From assembly GCA_021789555.1 (NCBI GenBank), contig JAJYJK010000026.1, positions 1 to 32,433 of the forward strand: a stretch of DNA of 32,433 nucleotides, in the 5' to 3' direction. Below the pieces are notes generated by a model. The model was not told where the DNA came from and searched no databases. It saw only the letters and a list, made by a program, of their open reading frames with translations. Made by a program: the position numbers and the translations under genes. Of this stretch, positions 1-7,400 are shown piece after piece (the first letter of the stretch is position 1; every line of letters begins with the position of its first letter). Origin of the DNA: Nitrospirota bacterium (GTDB lineage Bacteria > Nitrospirota > Thermodesulfovibrionia > Thermodesulfovibrionales > JdFR-88).

Positions 1-22
1 CCCTCTCCCTCAAGGGAGAGGG
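1..22. repeat. Type A dispersed palindrome (partial copy)
   Basis: A perfect hairpin whose arms are CCCTCTCCCT and its complement around a two-base centre. It matches the core of the other GGGAGAGGG-type repeats in this window (72-121, 1831-1890, 3663-3700, 9495-9550, 12886-12954, 27407-27445). The element is cut by the window edge, so its outer arms cannot be seen. Positions 23-71 hold no feature I recognise. Confidence 0.75.
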
Positions 23-71
23 TTTCACATGAAAATTAATCCGCAATAAAACAGTTTTTACGCCGATTTTC

Positions 72-121
72 GGGGGGCGAAGCCCCTCCCTCTCCCATTG
101 GGAGAGGGTTAGGGTGAGGGG
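72..121. repeat. Type A dispersed palindrome with side hairpin
   Basis: The core hairpin at 88-108 (arms CCCTCTCCC/GGGAGAGGG) is preceded by a small side hairpin at 74-86 (GGGGCGAAGCCCC) and followed by the outer arm AGGGTGAGGGG. The same three-part plan recurs at 1831-1890, 9495-9550 and 12886-12954. It lies just past the stop codon of the Ig-like gene that ends at 160. It could help terminate or stabilise the 3' end of the pilus operon mRNA; that role is inference. Confidence 0.8.
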
Positions 122-159
122 ATGATTTAGGTGAGGGAAGCGGGCGGGAAATCCGAATT

Positions 160-1194
160 TTACTGCGGTTTTATCGTAAACGTCATCCTGGTCGTCCCTC
201 CGTGGCCGTCGCTTGCAACGACGGTCACGTCGTGTTTTCCCCCTGCCTTCAATTCGCCGGCAGAGACCTTCCAGGTGATGACCCCGCTTGCCGGGCCTAT
301 GCTCATGCCCGCCGGGGCCTCCTGGAGGGAATAGGTGAGCGTATCGTTATCCGGGTCCGTTGCGCTGACCCGGGCCGTATACGTCGTGCCGTCGAAGGAG
401 GCCTCCACGCTCCGGCTGAACATGGGCGGCATATTGCCAATCGTATACTGAAGAATGGCCGGCTGCCCGCAGTTGCCGCTGCTGCAGGGGGTTATCTTCA
501 CCGCGATATGGTCTCCCCTTTTCACGGGGGCGGCGAGCCTGCTTGCGTTGCCGGCGAATTTTCCATTCACGCTCCATTCATAGACTATGCCGGTTGCGCC
601 GGCGGCGGTTGCCTCGACGTAAAGGTTATCGCCGGGTTTAAACGTCTCGGGCATGAGTTTCACTCTCGTTAGCTGCGGGGGGGCGACGCCTATGGTCAGG
701 ACGCCTGATTTTACGACTGCGCCGTTCACGCTGGCCACCGCCTGGATTTTATCGCCTTCCATGAGGCCGGCCGTATCGAATTCATTCGGCGAAGCGGTGG
801 GGCTGTCCGCCCCGTTTACGGTCCATTCGACTTGGGCGTCGGGCAGTTTAAATCCCTTTGCGGCCAGATGGAGCGTCGTATTCACAAAGGCGTTTGAGGG
901 CACTATCTCCAGGGACATTTTTACTTGCCGGAAGTTGAGTCCATTGCCGTTACCGGGGACACCATTGCCCGCCTTGACACCATTGCCGGGCAGGCCGGAA
1001 GGAGCGCCTTTGGCCTGTGGAAAAGTCCCTCCGGGCGATTGCCCCTTTCGGCCAAGGCCGAAGACCGACGGAAAGAAAAATAAAAAAATCCCAAGCAGCA
1101 GGCATGCCGAGGCCAGGGCGGAGAGGACCGGCTTTCTTTTCAGAAAATTCAGTGCGGCCTCTTTTATCTCATCCGGCCTGATTTTGATTTCCAT
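160..1194 (-). CDS. Membrane-anchored Ig/cadherin-like repeat protein, last gene of the pilus operon
   Basis: A 344-residue protein. A short basic cytoplasmic N-terminus (KIRPDEIKEAALNFLKRK) is followed by one hydrophobic segment at about residues 22-45. A Gly/Pro/Asn-rich linker rich in GNG repeats (about 50-88) comes next, then two or three beta-sandwich Ig-like stretches. The C-terminal module (DPDNDTLTYSLQEAPAGMSI, ASGVITWKVS, ASDGHGG) resembles the putative-Ig/cadherin-like repeats that bind Ca2+ through DPDND-type motifs. The start ATG has GGAGG about 13 nt upstream. It lies 58 nt downstream of the PilX-like gene on the same strand, so I infer it is cotranscribed and may be an envelope or pilus-associated accessory protein. 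No standard minor-pilin operon gene matches it. The exact function is unknown. Confidence 0.8.
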   Translation of the reverse strand: MEIKIRPDEIKEAALNFLKRKPVLSALASACLLLGIFLFFFPSVFGLGRKGQSPGGTFPQAKGAPSGLPGNGVKAGNGVPGNGNGLNFRQVKMSLEIVPSNAFVNTTLHLAAKGFKLPDAQVEWTVNGADSPTASPNEFDTAGLMEGDKIQAVASVNGAVVKSGVLTIGVAPPQLTRVKLMPETFKPGDNLYVEATAAGATGIVYEWSVNGKFAGNASRLAAPVKRGDHIAVKITPCSSGNCGQPAILQYTIGNMPPMFSRSVEASFDGTTYTARVSATDPDNDTLTYSLQEAPAGMSIGPASGVITWKVSAGELKAGGKHDVTVVASDGHGGTTRMTFTIKPQ

Positions 1195-1252
1195 TTTTAA
1201 ATAAAATCCTCCAAACTACTTAAACATGGGTTCCCGCAGATTTTTCCCGCCT

Positions 1253-1912
1253 CTAATACTCGTAGACCCCCGAGAGCTTCGAGCGCTCCCCCGTCGGACT
1301 TACCGAAAGCGCCTCGATTGTATAGATATAGGGTATGGCGCGCACCGTGCCCTGGCCGTTGGCCTGCACAACGCCCGTCTTCACAAGCCCCGAGGCCTGC
1401 GCCGTGTTTCCGGGGTCCGTATCGACTATCTTCGCATAGACCTGAAACTGCCCGAGGGTGGCGGTCATGTCCCAGGACGTATTGACAGTCGGGTCTATGG
1501 TCGATGCCTTGCTGCAGTTGCCTGCAGGCCAGGCGGCGGTAAGTTGCGTTAGTTTCGCGGTCAGGCAATTGGCGGCGAGATTGGGATTCGTGGCGAAATT
1601 GATTGTGTTATTAGTAAAGTTCACGGCCCCCTGTTGTTCAATGAACTGCCTGTTCAAATCCACTGCTCCCACGGCGGCCTGGACCGCGGTCGTATACCTC
1701 TGCGCCATCCCCGACAGTTCGGCGCCGGATGTCACCATGTAGATGAGCCCGGACATTATTATAAGCGCGGCGGCCGCCAGGACTATCACGATTACGAGCG
1801 TCATGCCGCTTTCGTTTCCTAAATGGGCCTCCCTCACCCTCCGCTTCGCTCCCCCCTCTCCCATCGGGAGAGGGGACAAGGATGAGGGTGTCATTCCAAA
1901 ATCAGGTCTCAT
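1253..1912 (-). CDS. pilX: PilX-like type IV pilus minor pilin
   Basis: A 219-residue prepilin-like protein. After a 36-residue leader, the motif SG|MTLVIVIVLAAAALIIMSG gives a class III cleavage site followed by the hydrophobic N-terminal helix. The residue at mature position 5 is Ile rather than the usual Glu. PilX and GspK-type tip subunits often lack Glu5, which supports a tip-complex role. The start ATG at 1912 overlaps the pilW stop (ATGA), so translation is probably coupled. The leader is unusually long because a type A palindrome (1831-1890) encodes most of it (SPLPMGEGGAKRRVRE). No good ATG, GTG or TTG with a Shine-Dalgarno sequence lies between the repeat and the cleavage site. The family name rests on the N-terminus, the size and gene order. 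Confidence 0.82.
   Translation of the reverse strand: MRPDFGMTPSSLSPLPMGEGGAKRRVREAHLGNESGMTLVIVIVLAAAALIIMSGLIYMVTSGAELSGMAQRYTTAVQAAVGAVDLNRQFIEQQGAVNFTNNTINFATNPNLAANCLTAKLTQLTAAWPAGNCSKASTIDPTVNTSWDMTATLGQFQVYAKIVDTDPGNTAQASGLVKTGVVQANGQGTVRAIPYIYTIEALSVSPTGERSKLSGVYEY
1831..1890. repeat. Type A palindrome inside the pilX leader-coding segment
   Basis: Outer arms CCCTCACCCT and GATGAGGGTG enclose a side hairpin (CCGCTTCGCTCC) and a CCCTCTCCC/GGGAGAGGG core. In the minus frame it is read as part of the prepilin leader, directly before the cleavage motif. It is the mirror orientation of the copy at 9495-9550, where the side hairpin follows the core. Confidence 0.85.
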
Positions 1913-3186
1913 TGCGCCCCCAGGTTAAACGGCTTCTCCACGATTGTATATACCTTCCACCTGTATCCATTCTGCTGGCTGGCGTTAAGATTGTATGGGA
2001 CACAAATCGGGGGGTTGGCCACTGGCGGAGTCGCGCAATCTCCCAGATAGAAGGTTCCCGGCGCGGTATATGACGGCTCTCTCTGGCCCTCCTGGGCCAA
2101 TATGTAGACCCTGACCTCTTTTATGTCCTGCTGCACCAGGGCGGCGGTGTTATCATTAAAATAGATAGTATTCGCGTCGGCCACCGCGCCGCTTGCCCGC
2201 AGGAAGTTCACCTTCATGTACGCCACGCAGTCCATGAGCGGATAATAGTTGAACGAGCCGTTTGCCTGGTTCACGACCGCCTTCACAAGCTCCCCCGTAT
2301 TAGACGCGCATCTCGCGGGCACCGTGGGCTTCCCCGCGCCGAAGACCGGGACGCTATTGTTGGCTATGAAGTAGTCCGCCCTGTTAAAGGGCATCTGCGG
2401 GCCTGTCGCCGAAGCATCAGCGGCGCTGGCCACGTCGTAAATCATATAGGTCTGGGAAGGGTCAGTAGGGGCGAAAAGCGCGAGGTTGTGAAGGTTAAAC
2501 TGGGTTGAAAACGCGCCTCCCTGGGTCTGAAGGGTCGGCACGGGCTGGTTCTGCGCATTGGGCGGAAAGGAAAGGACGACGACCCAGTCCGTGGCGGCCG
2601 GGGTTTCAGCTTGAACGGGGTTATTGTTTAAATCCAACCATGCCATCGTCGTGGGGCCCGCCCGCAGCGTCGTGGATTTGCCCGCCCCGAGGTCGTTTAC
2701 CGCGACCGATATCGATTTTATGGAGAGATAGTCCTCGCCGAAGATGCCCGCGCCGGGCGTGACTATCGCCCTCGGCGGATTGCCGGGGGCATCGTTGGCA
2801 TTCCGGGCATCGGTGTCGATCGTGACATTAGGACAACTGCCCGCCACATATTCATTATAGCCCGCCCCGTTCAGATCCCAGGGCAGGCCGTAGCCCGCGC
2901 TCTGGATGTCCTTCACCATATATTGAAGCCCCAGGGCGCTGCCGATGTCGGTCTGCGACACCCTGCTTTCCTGCTTGAACTGCGCGAAAAGCTGCGCGAA
3001 GAGCGTGGTCGTGCCGGCCAGGACAAAGACCGAGATGGCAAGCGCTATCAAAAGCTCAATCAGGGTGAACCCGTCTTCCTTGCCGATAGAGTCCGCCATG
3101 CCCGTGAAGACGGGCATCCCTCTTGATTTCAAATCGAATCCTCGCGATTTTTTCAGCAACCTGTTTGTATTGTGTCTCCTGCTCAT
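1909..3186 (-). CDS. pilW: PilW-like type IV pilus minor pilin
   Basis: A 425-residue protein with a prepilin N-terminus. The leader of about 39 residues ends in KEDG|FTLIELLIALAISVFVLAG, with Phe1 and Glu5 as expected. After the helix comes QESRVSQTDIGSALGLQYMVKDIQSAGYG, a stretch typical of PilW proteins. The large C-terminal domain carries Cys pairs and is probably exported. I chose the ATG at 3186 because it overlaps the pilV stop as ATGA. A longer open frame to 3249 would overlap pilV by 67 nt. The leader includes SRGMPVFTGMADSI, which is the translation of a separate REP-like palindrome (3098-3117). The pilX gene follows with an ATGA overlap. Confidence 0.87.
   Translation of the reverse strand: MSRRHNTNRLLKKSRGFDLKSRGMPVFTGMADSIGKEDGFTLIELLIALAISVFVLAGTTTLFAQLFAQFKQESRVSQTDIGSALGLQYMVKDIQSAGYGLPWDLNGAGYNEYVAGSCPNVTIDTDARNANDAPGNPPRAIVTPGAGIFGEDYLSIKSISVAVNDLGAGKSTTLRAGPTTMAWLDLNNNPVQAETPAATDWVVVLSFPPNAQNQPVPTLQTQGGAFSTQFNLHNLALFAPTDPSQTYMIYDVASAADASATGPQMPFNRADYFIANNSVPVFGAGKPTVPARCASNTGELVKAVVNQANGSFNYYPLMDCVAYMKVNFLRASGAVADANTIYFNDNTAALVQQDIKEVRVYILAQEGQREPSYTAPGTFYLGDCATPPVANPPICVPYNLNASQQNGYRWKVYTIVEKPFNLGAQ
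3098..3117. repeat. Type D REP-like palindrome inside the pilW leader-coding segment
   Basis: ATGCCCGTGAAGACGGGCAT is an 8-bp inverted repeat around GAAG. Flanking GTCCGCC and CCCTCTTGATTT resemble the edges of common REP-type repeats whose translations look like MPVKTGIP or MPVFTGM. It is unrelated in sequence to the GGGAGAGGG and AAAGGGG repeats, yet lies in the same relative place, just before a prepilin cleavage site. Confidence 0.7.
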
Positions 3187-3653
3187 TGGTTTGAGATCAC
3201 CGATTGTATAGTATACGTGTACGGTACCGGCTGTCCTTTCCAGTTCCATGACACACTGACCGTAACCTGATCGTCGCTCGCGTCGAGCGCCGTCACGGCG
3301 TTTGTCACGGTGAAGGGCTCCGTGAAATTCCGGAAATTCCTGCTTATAACAACCGTACCCTGCGCGCCCGGAGGACTCGCTCCAATCAGGTTTGGCAGAT
3401 TGGCAAATGGTATATTCCTCGCCCCGCTCATGGACTCGGCCGCAATCCTCACGGCCTCGTTTCTGAGCATGTTCCTGGTGTTGGAGTCGACGGCCAGAAG
3501 GGCGGTGGAGAGCACGGCCATAAAGATGAAGAGGAAGAGGACCATGGAGATGAGGACCTCCACCAGGGTGTCGCCCTTACGGTTTAATCTTTTGACTTCC
3601 CCTCCCTTGAGGGGAGGGGATGAAGGGGAGGGTGTAATCAGCCTTTTTATCAT
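3183..3653 (-). CDS. pilV: PilV-like type IV pilus minor pilin
   Basis: A 156-residue protein. The 27-residue leader ends in NRKG|DTLVEVLISMVLFLFIFMAVLSTALLA, giving a prepilin peptidase site with Asp at mature position 1 and Glu at position 5. The DTLVEVLI pattern is typical of PilV-type minor pilins. It is followed by SNTRNMLRNEAVRIAAESM. The ATG at 3653 is the only usual start codon before the helix. The purine-rich GGGAGAGGGTG just upstream belongs to a palindrome (3663-3700) and may double as a weak ribosome-binding region. Leader residues TPSPSSPPLKGGEVK are the translation of another palindrome (3599-3633). It is followed by pilW with an ATGA overlap. Confidence 0.85.
   Translation of the reverse strand: MIKRLITPSPSSPPLKGGEVKRLNRKGDTLVEVLISMVLFLFIFMAVLSTALLAVDSNTRNMLRNEAVRIAAESMSGARNIPFANLPNLIGASPPGAQGTVVISRNFRNFTEPFTVTNAVTALDASDDQVTVSVSWNWKGQPVPYTYTIQSVISNQ
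3599..3633. repeat. Type A-like palindrome inside the pilV leader-coding segment
   Basis: Arms CCCCTCCC and GGGGAGGGG surround TTGA, with a trailing ATGAAGGGGAGGGTG arm. It encodes PSPSSPPLKGGE in the pilV leader. It is a variant in which the core is CCCCTCCC rather than CCCTCTCCC. Confidence 0.8.
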
Positions 3654-3662
3654 TTATTAGGC

Positions 3663-3700
3663 ACCCTCTCCCAACCCTCTCCCTTAAGGGAGAGGGTTTT
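3663..3700. repeat. Type A palindrome between fimT and pilV
   Basis: The core hairpin at 3675-3696 (arms CCCTCTCCCTT/AAGGGAGAGGG) is preceded by ACCCTCTCCCAA and followed by TTTT on the plus strand. It lies in the 81-nt gap between the fimT stop and the pilV start. It could stall or stabilise the operon mRNA and supplies the purine-rich stretch upstream of the pilV ATG. Confidence 0.8.
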
Positions 3701-3734
3701 GAAACCCACACAAAAACCTGACGACCCCAACCTT

Positions 3735-4337
3735 CTACTTGATGACACAGTTGCCTCCCGGCTGCCAGTTGCCCATCTCCATGTTCGTCGGCGTCCAGGA
3801 GATGCAATCGAGCAGCGCCTGATCGGTGTTAACCGCCGGGGTTATGTCTATCGTTCCGGTTGTCGCTCCAGCGGAGTCCGTCATGATGCCGTCCGGGGAG
3901 ATGTTCAACGGTGGCGTCCCGCTTACGCTCAGCGTCATGCCCAGGAGATTAGGGGTCCTGTTAATGAACTTGGTGTCCCCAGCATCCTGTGTGTTGTCGC
4001 CGTCAGGGGCGGGGTTTGTATCCACCCATACGACATAAGAATTACTTGCACCGAATACCACGTAGACCCATCTTTTCTGCGCCACGGCCTGCTCTCTGGC
4101 GTTCATCAGATCGGCATAGATCTGTTTGATTTCGGATTCGGCCTCAGACTGGCCCCGCTGTCCGCTAAACATGCTGAACCCTATGACGGCGAGGATTGCC
4201 AGTATGGCGAGGACGACGAGCAGCTCGATGAGGGTAAAGCCCCCGCGTTCTACAAATAGTGCCCCCCTCTTTTTAAAAGAGGGGTTAGGGGAGATTTTTA
4301 AATTCACAATAATTCCATGCTTAATCAAATCTGCCAA
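3735..4337 (-). CDS. fimT: FimT/GspH-like type IV pilus minor pilin
   Basis: A 200-residue pseudopilin. The leader ends in VERGG|FTLIELLVVLAILAILAVIGFSMFSG, a canonical cleavage site with Phe1 and Glu5. It is followed by AESEIKQIYADLMNAREQAVAQKRWVYVVFG, which matches the GspH/FimT family pattern of helix then short beta strands. Two Cys near the C-terminus (LLDCISWT and GGNCVIK) may form the C-terminal disulfide common in pilins. The start is uncertain: TTG at 4337 has only a weak AAGGGA nearby, and GTG at 4307 would shorten the leader to 23 residues. Either way the leader contains ISPNPSFKKRGALF, the translation of a palindrome at 4262-4297. It is the first pilin gene after pilY1. Confidence 0.85.
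   Translation of the reverse strand: MADLIKHGIIVNLKISPNPSFKKRGALFVERGGFTLIELLVVLAILAILAVIGFSMFSGQRGQSEAESEIKQIYADLMNAREQAVAQKRWVYVVFGASNSYVVWVDTNPAPDGDNTQDAGDTKFINRTPNLLGMTLSVSGTPPLNISPDGIMTDSAGATTGTIDITPAVNTDQALLDCISWTPTNMEMGNWQPGGNCVIK
4262..4297. repeat. Type B palindrome inside the fimT leader-coding segment
   Basis: Arms CCCCTCTTTT and AAAAGAGGGG (4264-4284), then the GTTAGGGGAGATTT arm. It belongs to the CCCCTTT...AAAGGGG family also seen at 4354-4417, 9274-9320, 11571-11653 and 19211-19288. Confidence 0.8.
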
Positions 4338-4353
4338 ATCCCTTATTCATTCC

Positions 4354-4417
4354 AAATCCCCCCTCACCCCCCTTTGCTAAAGGGGGCAGCAAATTATGAA
4401 GTCCCTTTACTAAAGGG
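4354..4417. repeat. Two type B palindromes between pilY1 and fimT
   Basis: The first unit begins AAATCCCCCCTCACCCC and has a core hairpin CCCCCTTTGCTAAAGGGGG. The second is the simple hairpin CCCTTTACTAAAGGG at 4403-4417. Together they fill most of the 92-nt gap between the pilY1 stop and the fimT start. They may form an mRNA barrier between the very long pilY1 and the pilin genes (inference). Confidence 0.8.
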
Positions 4418-4429
4418 AGGTGGACCACC

Positions 4430-7400
4430 CTATTTTTCCTCCCTTATGTAAAGCATCTTTTTAACCGGCGGGGGCGAGGTGAAGAGCGCCAGCCCCCCGG
4501 CCGTGGGCGGCAGGCCCTCGAACGCGGTCGTGCTCCTGCCGCCGTTATAGTTGAGGGAGGTCGACAGGTTTATCTTCTGGATGCTGCCGGTCGACACCTG
4601 CAGCAGGGCCGTCCCCTTGCCAGACAGCGGCGTCAACGACAGGGAGGCGGCATTATCATAATAGACGGCCCAGAGGAAGCTCTTGCCGCCTATGCCGCAT
4701 TGCTCGTCATAGGGCTTCATGGTGGTGAAATAGACTGCGCCGTTCGTTGCGGTCTCCGGGTCCGTGAGCACCCTTTCCGCGCCATAGGTGTCCGTTACGT
4801 TTGTGATAATGTTCTTGGCCGGGTCCCCGACGTACTCGGGGTATGTGAAATTGCCGGGGCAGGAACCGCCCGGGGGCGCCGTGTCAAGCGTTATATACCA
4901 GCCGTACTGCGAGGTGGAGATGGTCGCGCCGGCAGTGGAGGTGAGGGGCACCGGCGCCAGCTTGCTCGTGCCGCTGAAAGGCAGAGGATAGCTATTGCCG
5001 TCATCGGTCGTATTGGTTGTTATGCATTTCAGGTCGAAAAGGCTTGTACTGCTTGCATAGCAGGGGTCCGTCATCCCCACCAGATAATTCTGGTTGCACA
5101 GGGCGTCCACGACCGGCGAGGAAGTGTAGTAGGAATAATAATCCCTGCCCGTCCCGAAATATAGCCAGAGCTTGTTTGTGTTATTGTTCTGGAGCCGGGC
5201 CACGCCCGCCGTCACCGGCCCGATGCCGTCTATCAACTGCTGGTAGCTCCATTTGGTGGGGTCGGGATTGCCGCTGCCGTCAACGGCCTCCAGCCCGGTG
5301 GCCGTGTCCAGCGTAAGTATCCTTCCCACCCCGCCCTGGGCCCATGTCTTGCTCCCATCGTCCCTGACGTACCCGCCGTACAGGGCCTCGTCCTGGTAGT
5401 CCCCGTTGGAGTCGTTCGTGGCGTTAAAGAGGTCGCCCGAAAAGGCGTTGACCATGTTTGGATAATTGATGCTCGTATCAATCGTCTTTAACAGGGTGCC
5501 TGTGGCCAGGTCCAGTACAAAATATTTAAGGCTCTGGTCCGAGTATCCTTTGAACTGATTGTCCGTGGTGTCCATCGGGCCGGTCGGGCCGGAGCCGAAG
5601 ACGACGAACCAGCGGCCGTTATCGGAGTCGCCGGTGGCGTCGCCCTTTGCGCTGACGCGGACGATGGCCGGCCCGCTCGTGGTAAAGCCCAGATTCGGGT
5701 TGCTGAATTCCCAGAGAAGTTTCGGATTGTTCTCGTCCGTGACGTCCAGGGCGAAATAGGAGGAATAGCCCACGGAGTTGCCGCTGACCGTAGCGGGGGT
5801 GGTCACGCAGTTATTGCAATTGCTTGCGTTGGTGGACGAGCAGCAGTTTGCGCTTGGAGGGGCGCTCGCCCCGCCCAGGCGCATCCCGCCTATGAGTATC
5901 GTCCTCCAGGTGCTGCCGTTGGGTAATTTGGGGCAGTCCCAGTAATCGGAGCCGTTGCCGCATCCCCCTATACTGGCGTCGAAGACATAAGGGGTGAGGT
6001 CCACGGTATAGATATGACAATAGCCGGGGCCCACCCCGGCCTGATTGGTGGCGATCCCCGAGATATATTGAAGGTAGGGCAGGGCGTTTTCGGGTATGAA
6101 GGCCCACCTCTCCGCCCCGAGGTTAGACCCTGTAAGCTGCGCCTTCAAATTAGGATTGCCGGGGTCGTTCTTAACAATCAGCTTGCCAAGATTGAAGGCG
6201 TGCAGCATCCCGTCGTTGGCGCCCGCGTACACGGTGCCCCTGCTTAAGTAACCGGTTGCATTCGTTATGAAGGCCCCGTAACTGATGTCATTATAGACCG
6301 TGTCGTAATGGTCGAGCGGCATCCAGGAGACGATTCTCGGGGTGGAATTGAGGATGTCCCCGAGCTTCCAGACGTTGGAGGTCTCGGCGCCGTTTACTAT
6401 GATGCTGACCGTCCTCGTCCTGTAGTCGTCTATGCCGTCGTTGTCAGGGTCGTTATTGTAACTGGTGCTGCCTGACCCGTTTGTGATGCCGTCATCCCCT
6501 TCAGTCCACTTAATAACGCTGTCGGTCTGGTCAATCCCGTTGACGATGGGCGCATTAAGATAGGGTTTCAGGGATAGGTCATTGGCCGTGTTGAAAGAGA
6601 TCAGGGTCTTCCCATCGGTTGTCGTATAAATCTTCCGGCTGGACGGGGCCGCGCTCCAAAGCTGCTGGCCCGCCTCCCAGAGGTTTAAAAGGTTTTCAAA
6701 GTAGACGGGCGAGTCTGCTGTTTCGCCGCCCGCGGAGCCGTCGGGGTTAGACAGGAACTTGTCGGCCATGGTGCGGCCCTTGTCCTGGTCGAAATAAAAA
6801 CTGGCGATATCGTCCTTTGTGAGGGTCAGGTAATCGTCCTGGTTGGTGTCTTCCAGTATGTCGCTATAGATGAAATAGGGGTCCACGTAATACCAGAGGT
6901 CGTGCATTGCGCCGGACCAGTCTATTACGTCGCTGCCGAAGGCGCGCCTGGGATAGAAGACGGCCTGGACGAGGTTTGCGCCGCTGCCTTCGCCGGAGGC
7001 CAGCACCGACGCCGCCGTGCCGGAAGACGCCCTCTTGAGCATGGATGAAAAGGCGAGGGCCAGTTGGTTTTCGAGGTCCCCGCCCTGCGAGGCCTCGAAA
7101 TATGTGTCCGGCTGGCCCGTGCCGCTCGAGCTCCATTCGGATATGTCATTCGCGTCGGCCCCGCCGTCGGGCTTGTAGTCGCCGTTTTTATCGTCATACC
7201 CGCCGTTTATCGACGCGTATTTTAAAAGCGTGGAGCCGTGCCCGAAGGCAAAGACTGTATAGAGCGTTATGCTGCGTGGAGAGCCCTTGTACGTATTTGT
7301 GAGGTCGGGGCGGATATCGTCCGCCGCGTTGGCTATGCCGTTTGGCGAAAGGGTGCCGTCGTGCATCCAGAGGGCGACAGACTCCAAACCGGCGGCGGCA

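Noticed and set aside
1-4417. Possible CRISPR array, given many similar palindromes
   Set aside because: The repeats are irregularly spaced, differ in type and lie inside or between genes; there are no unique spacers of constant length and no cas genes.
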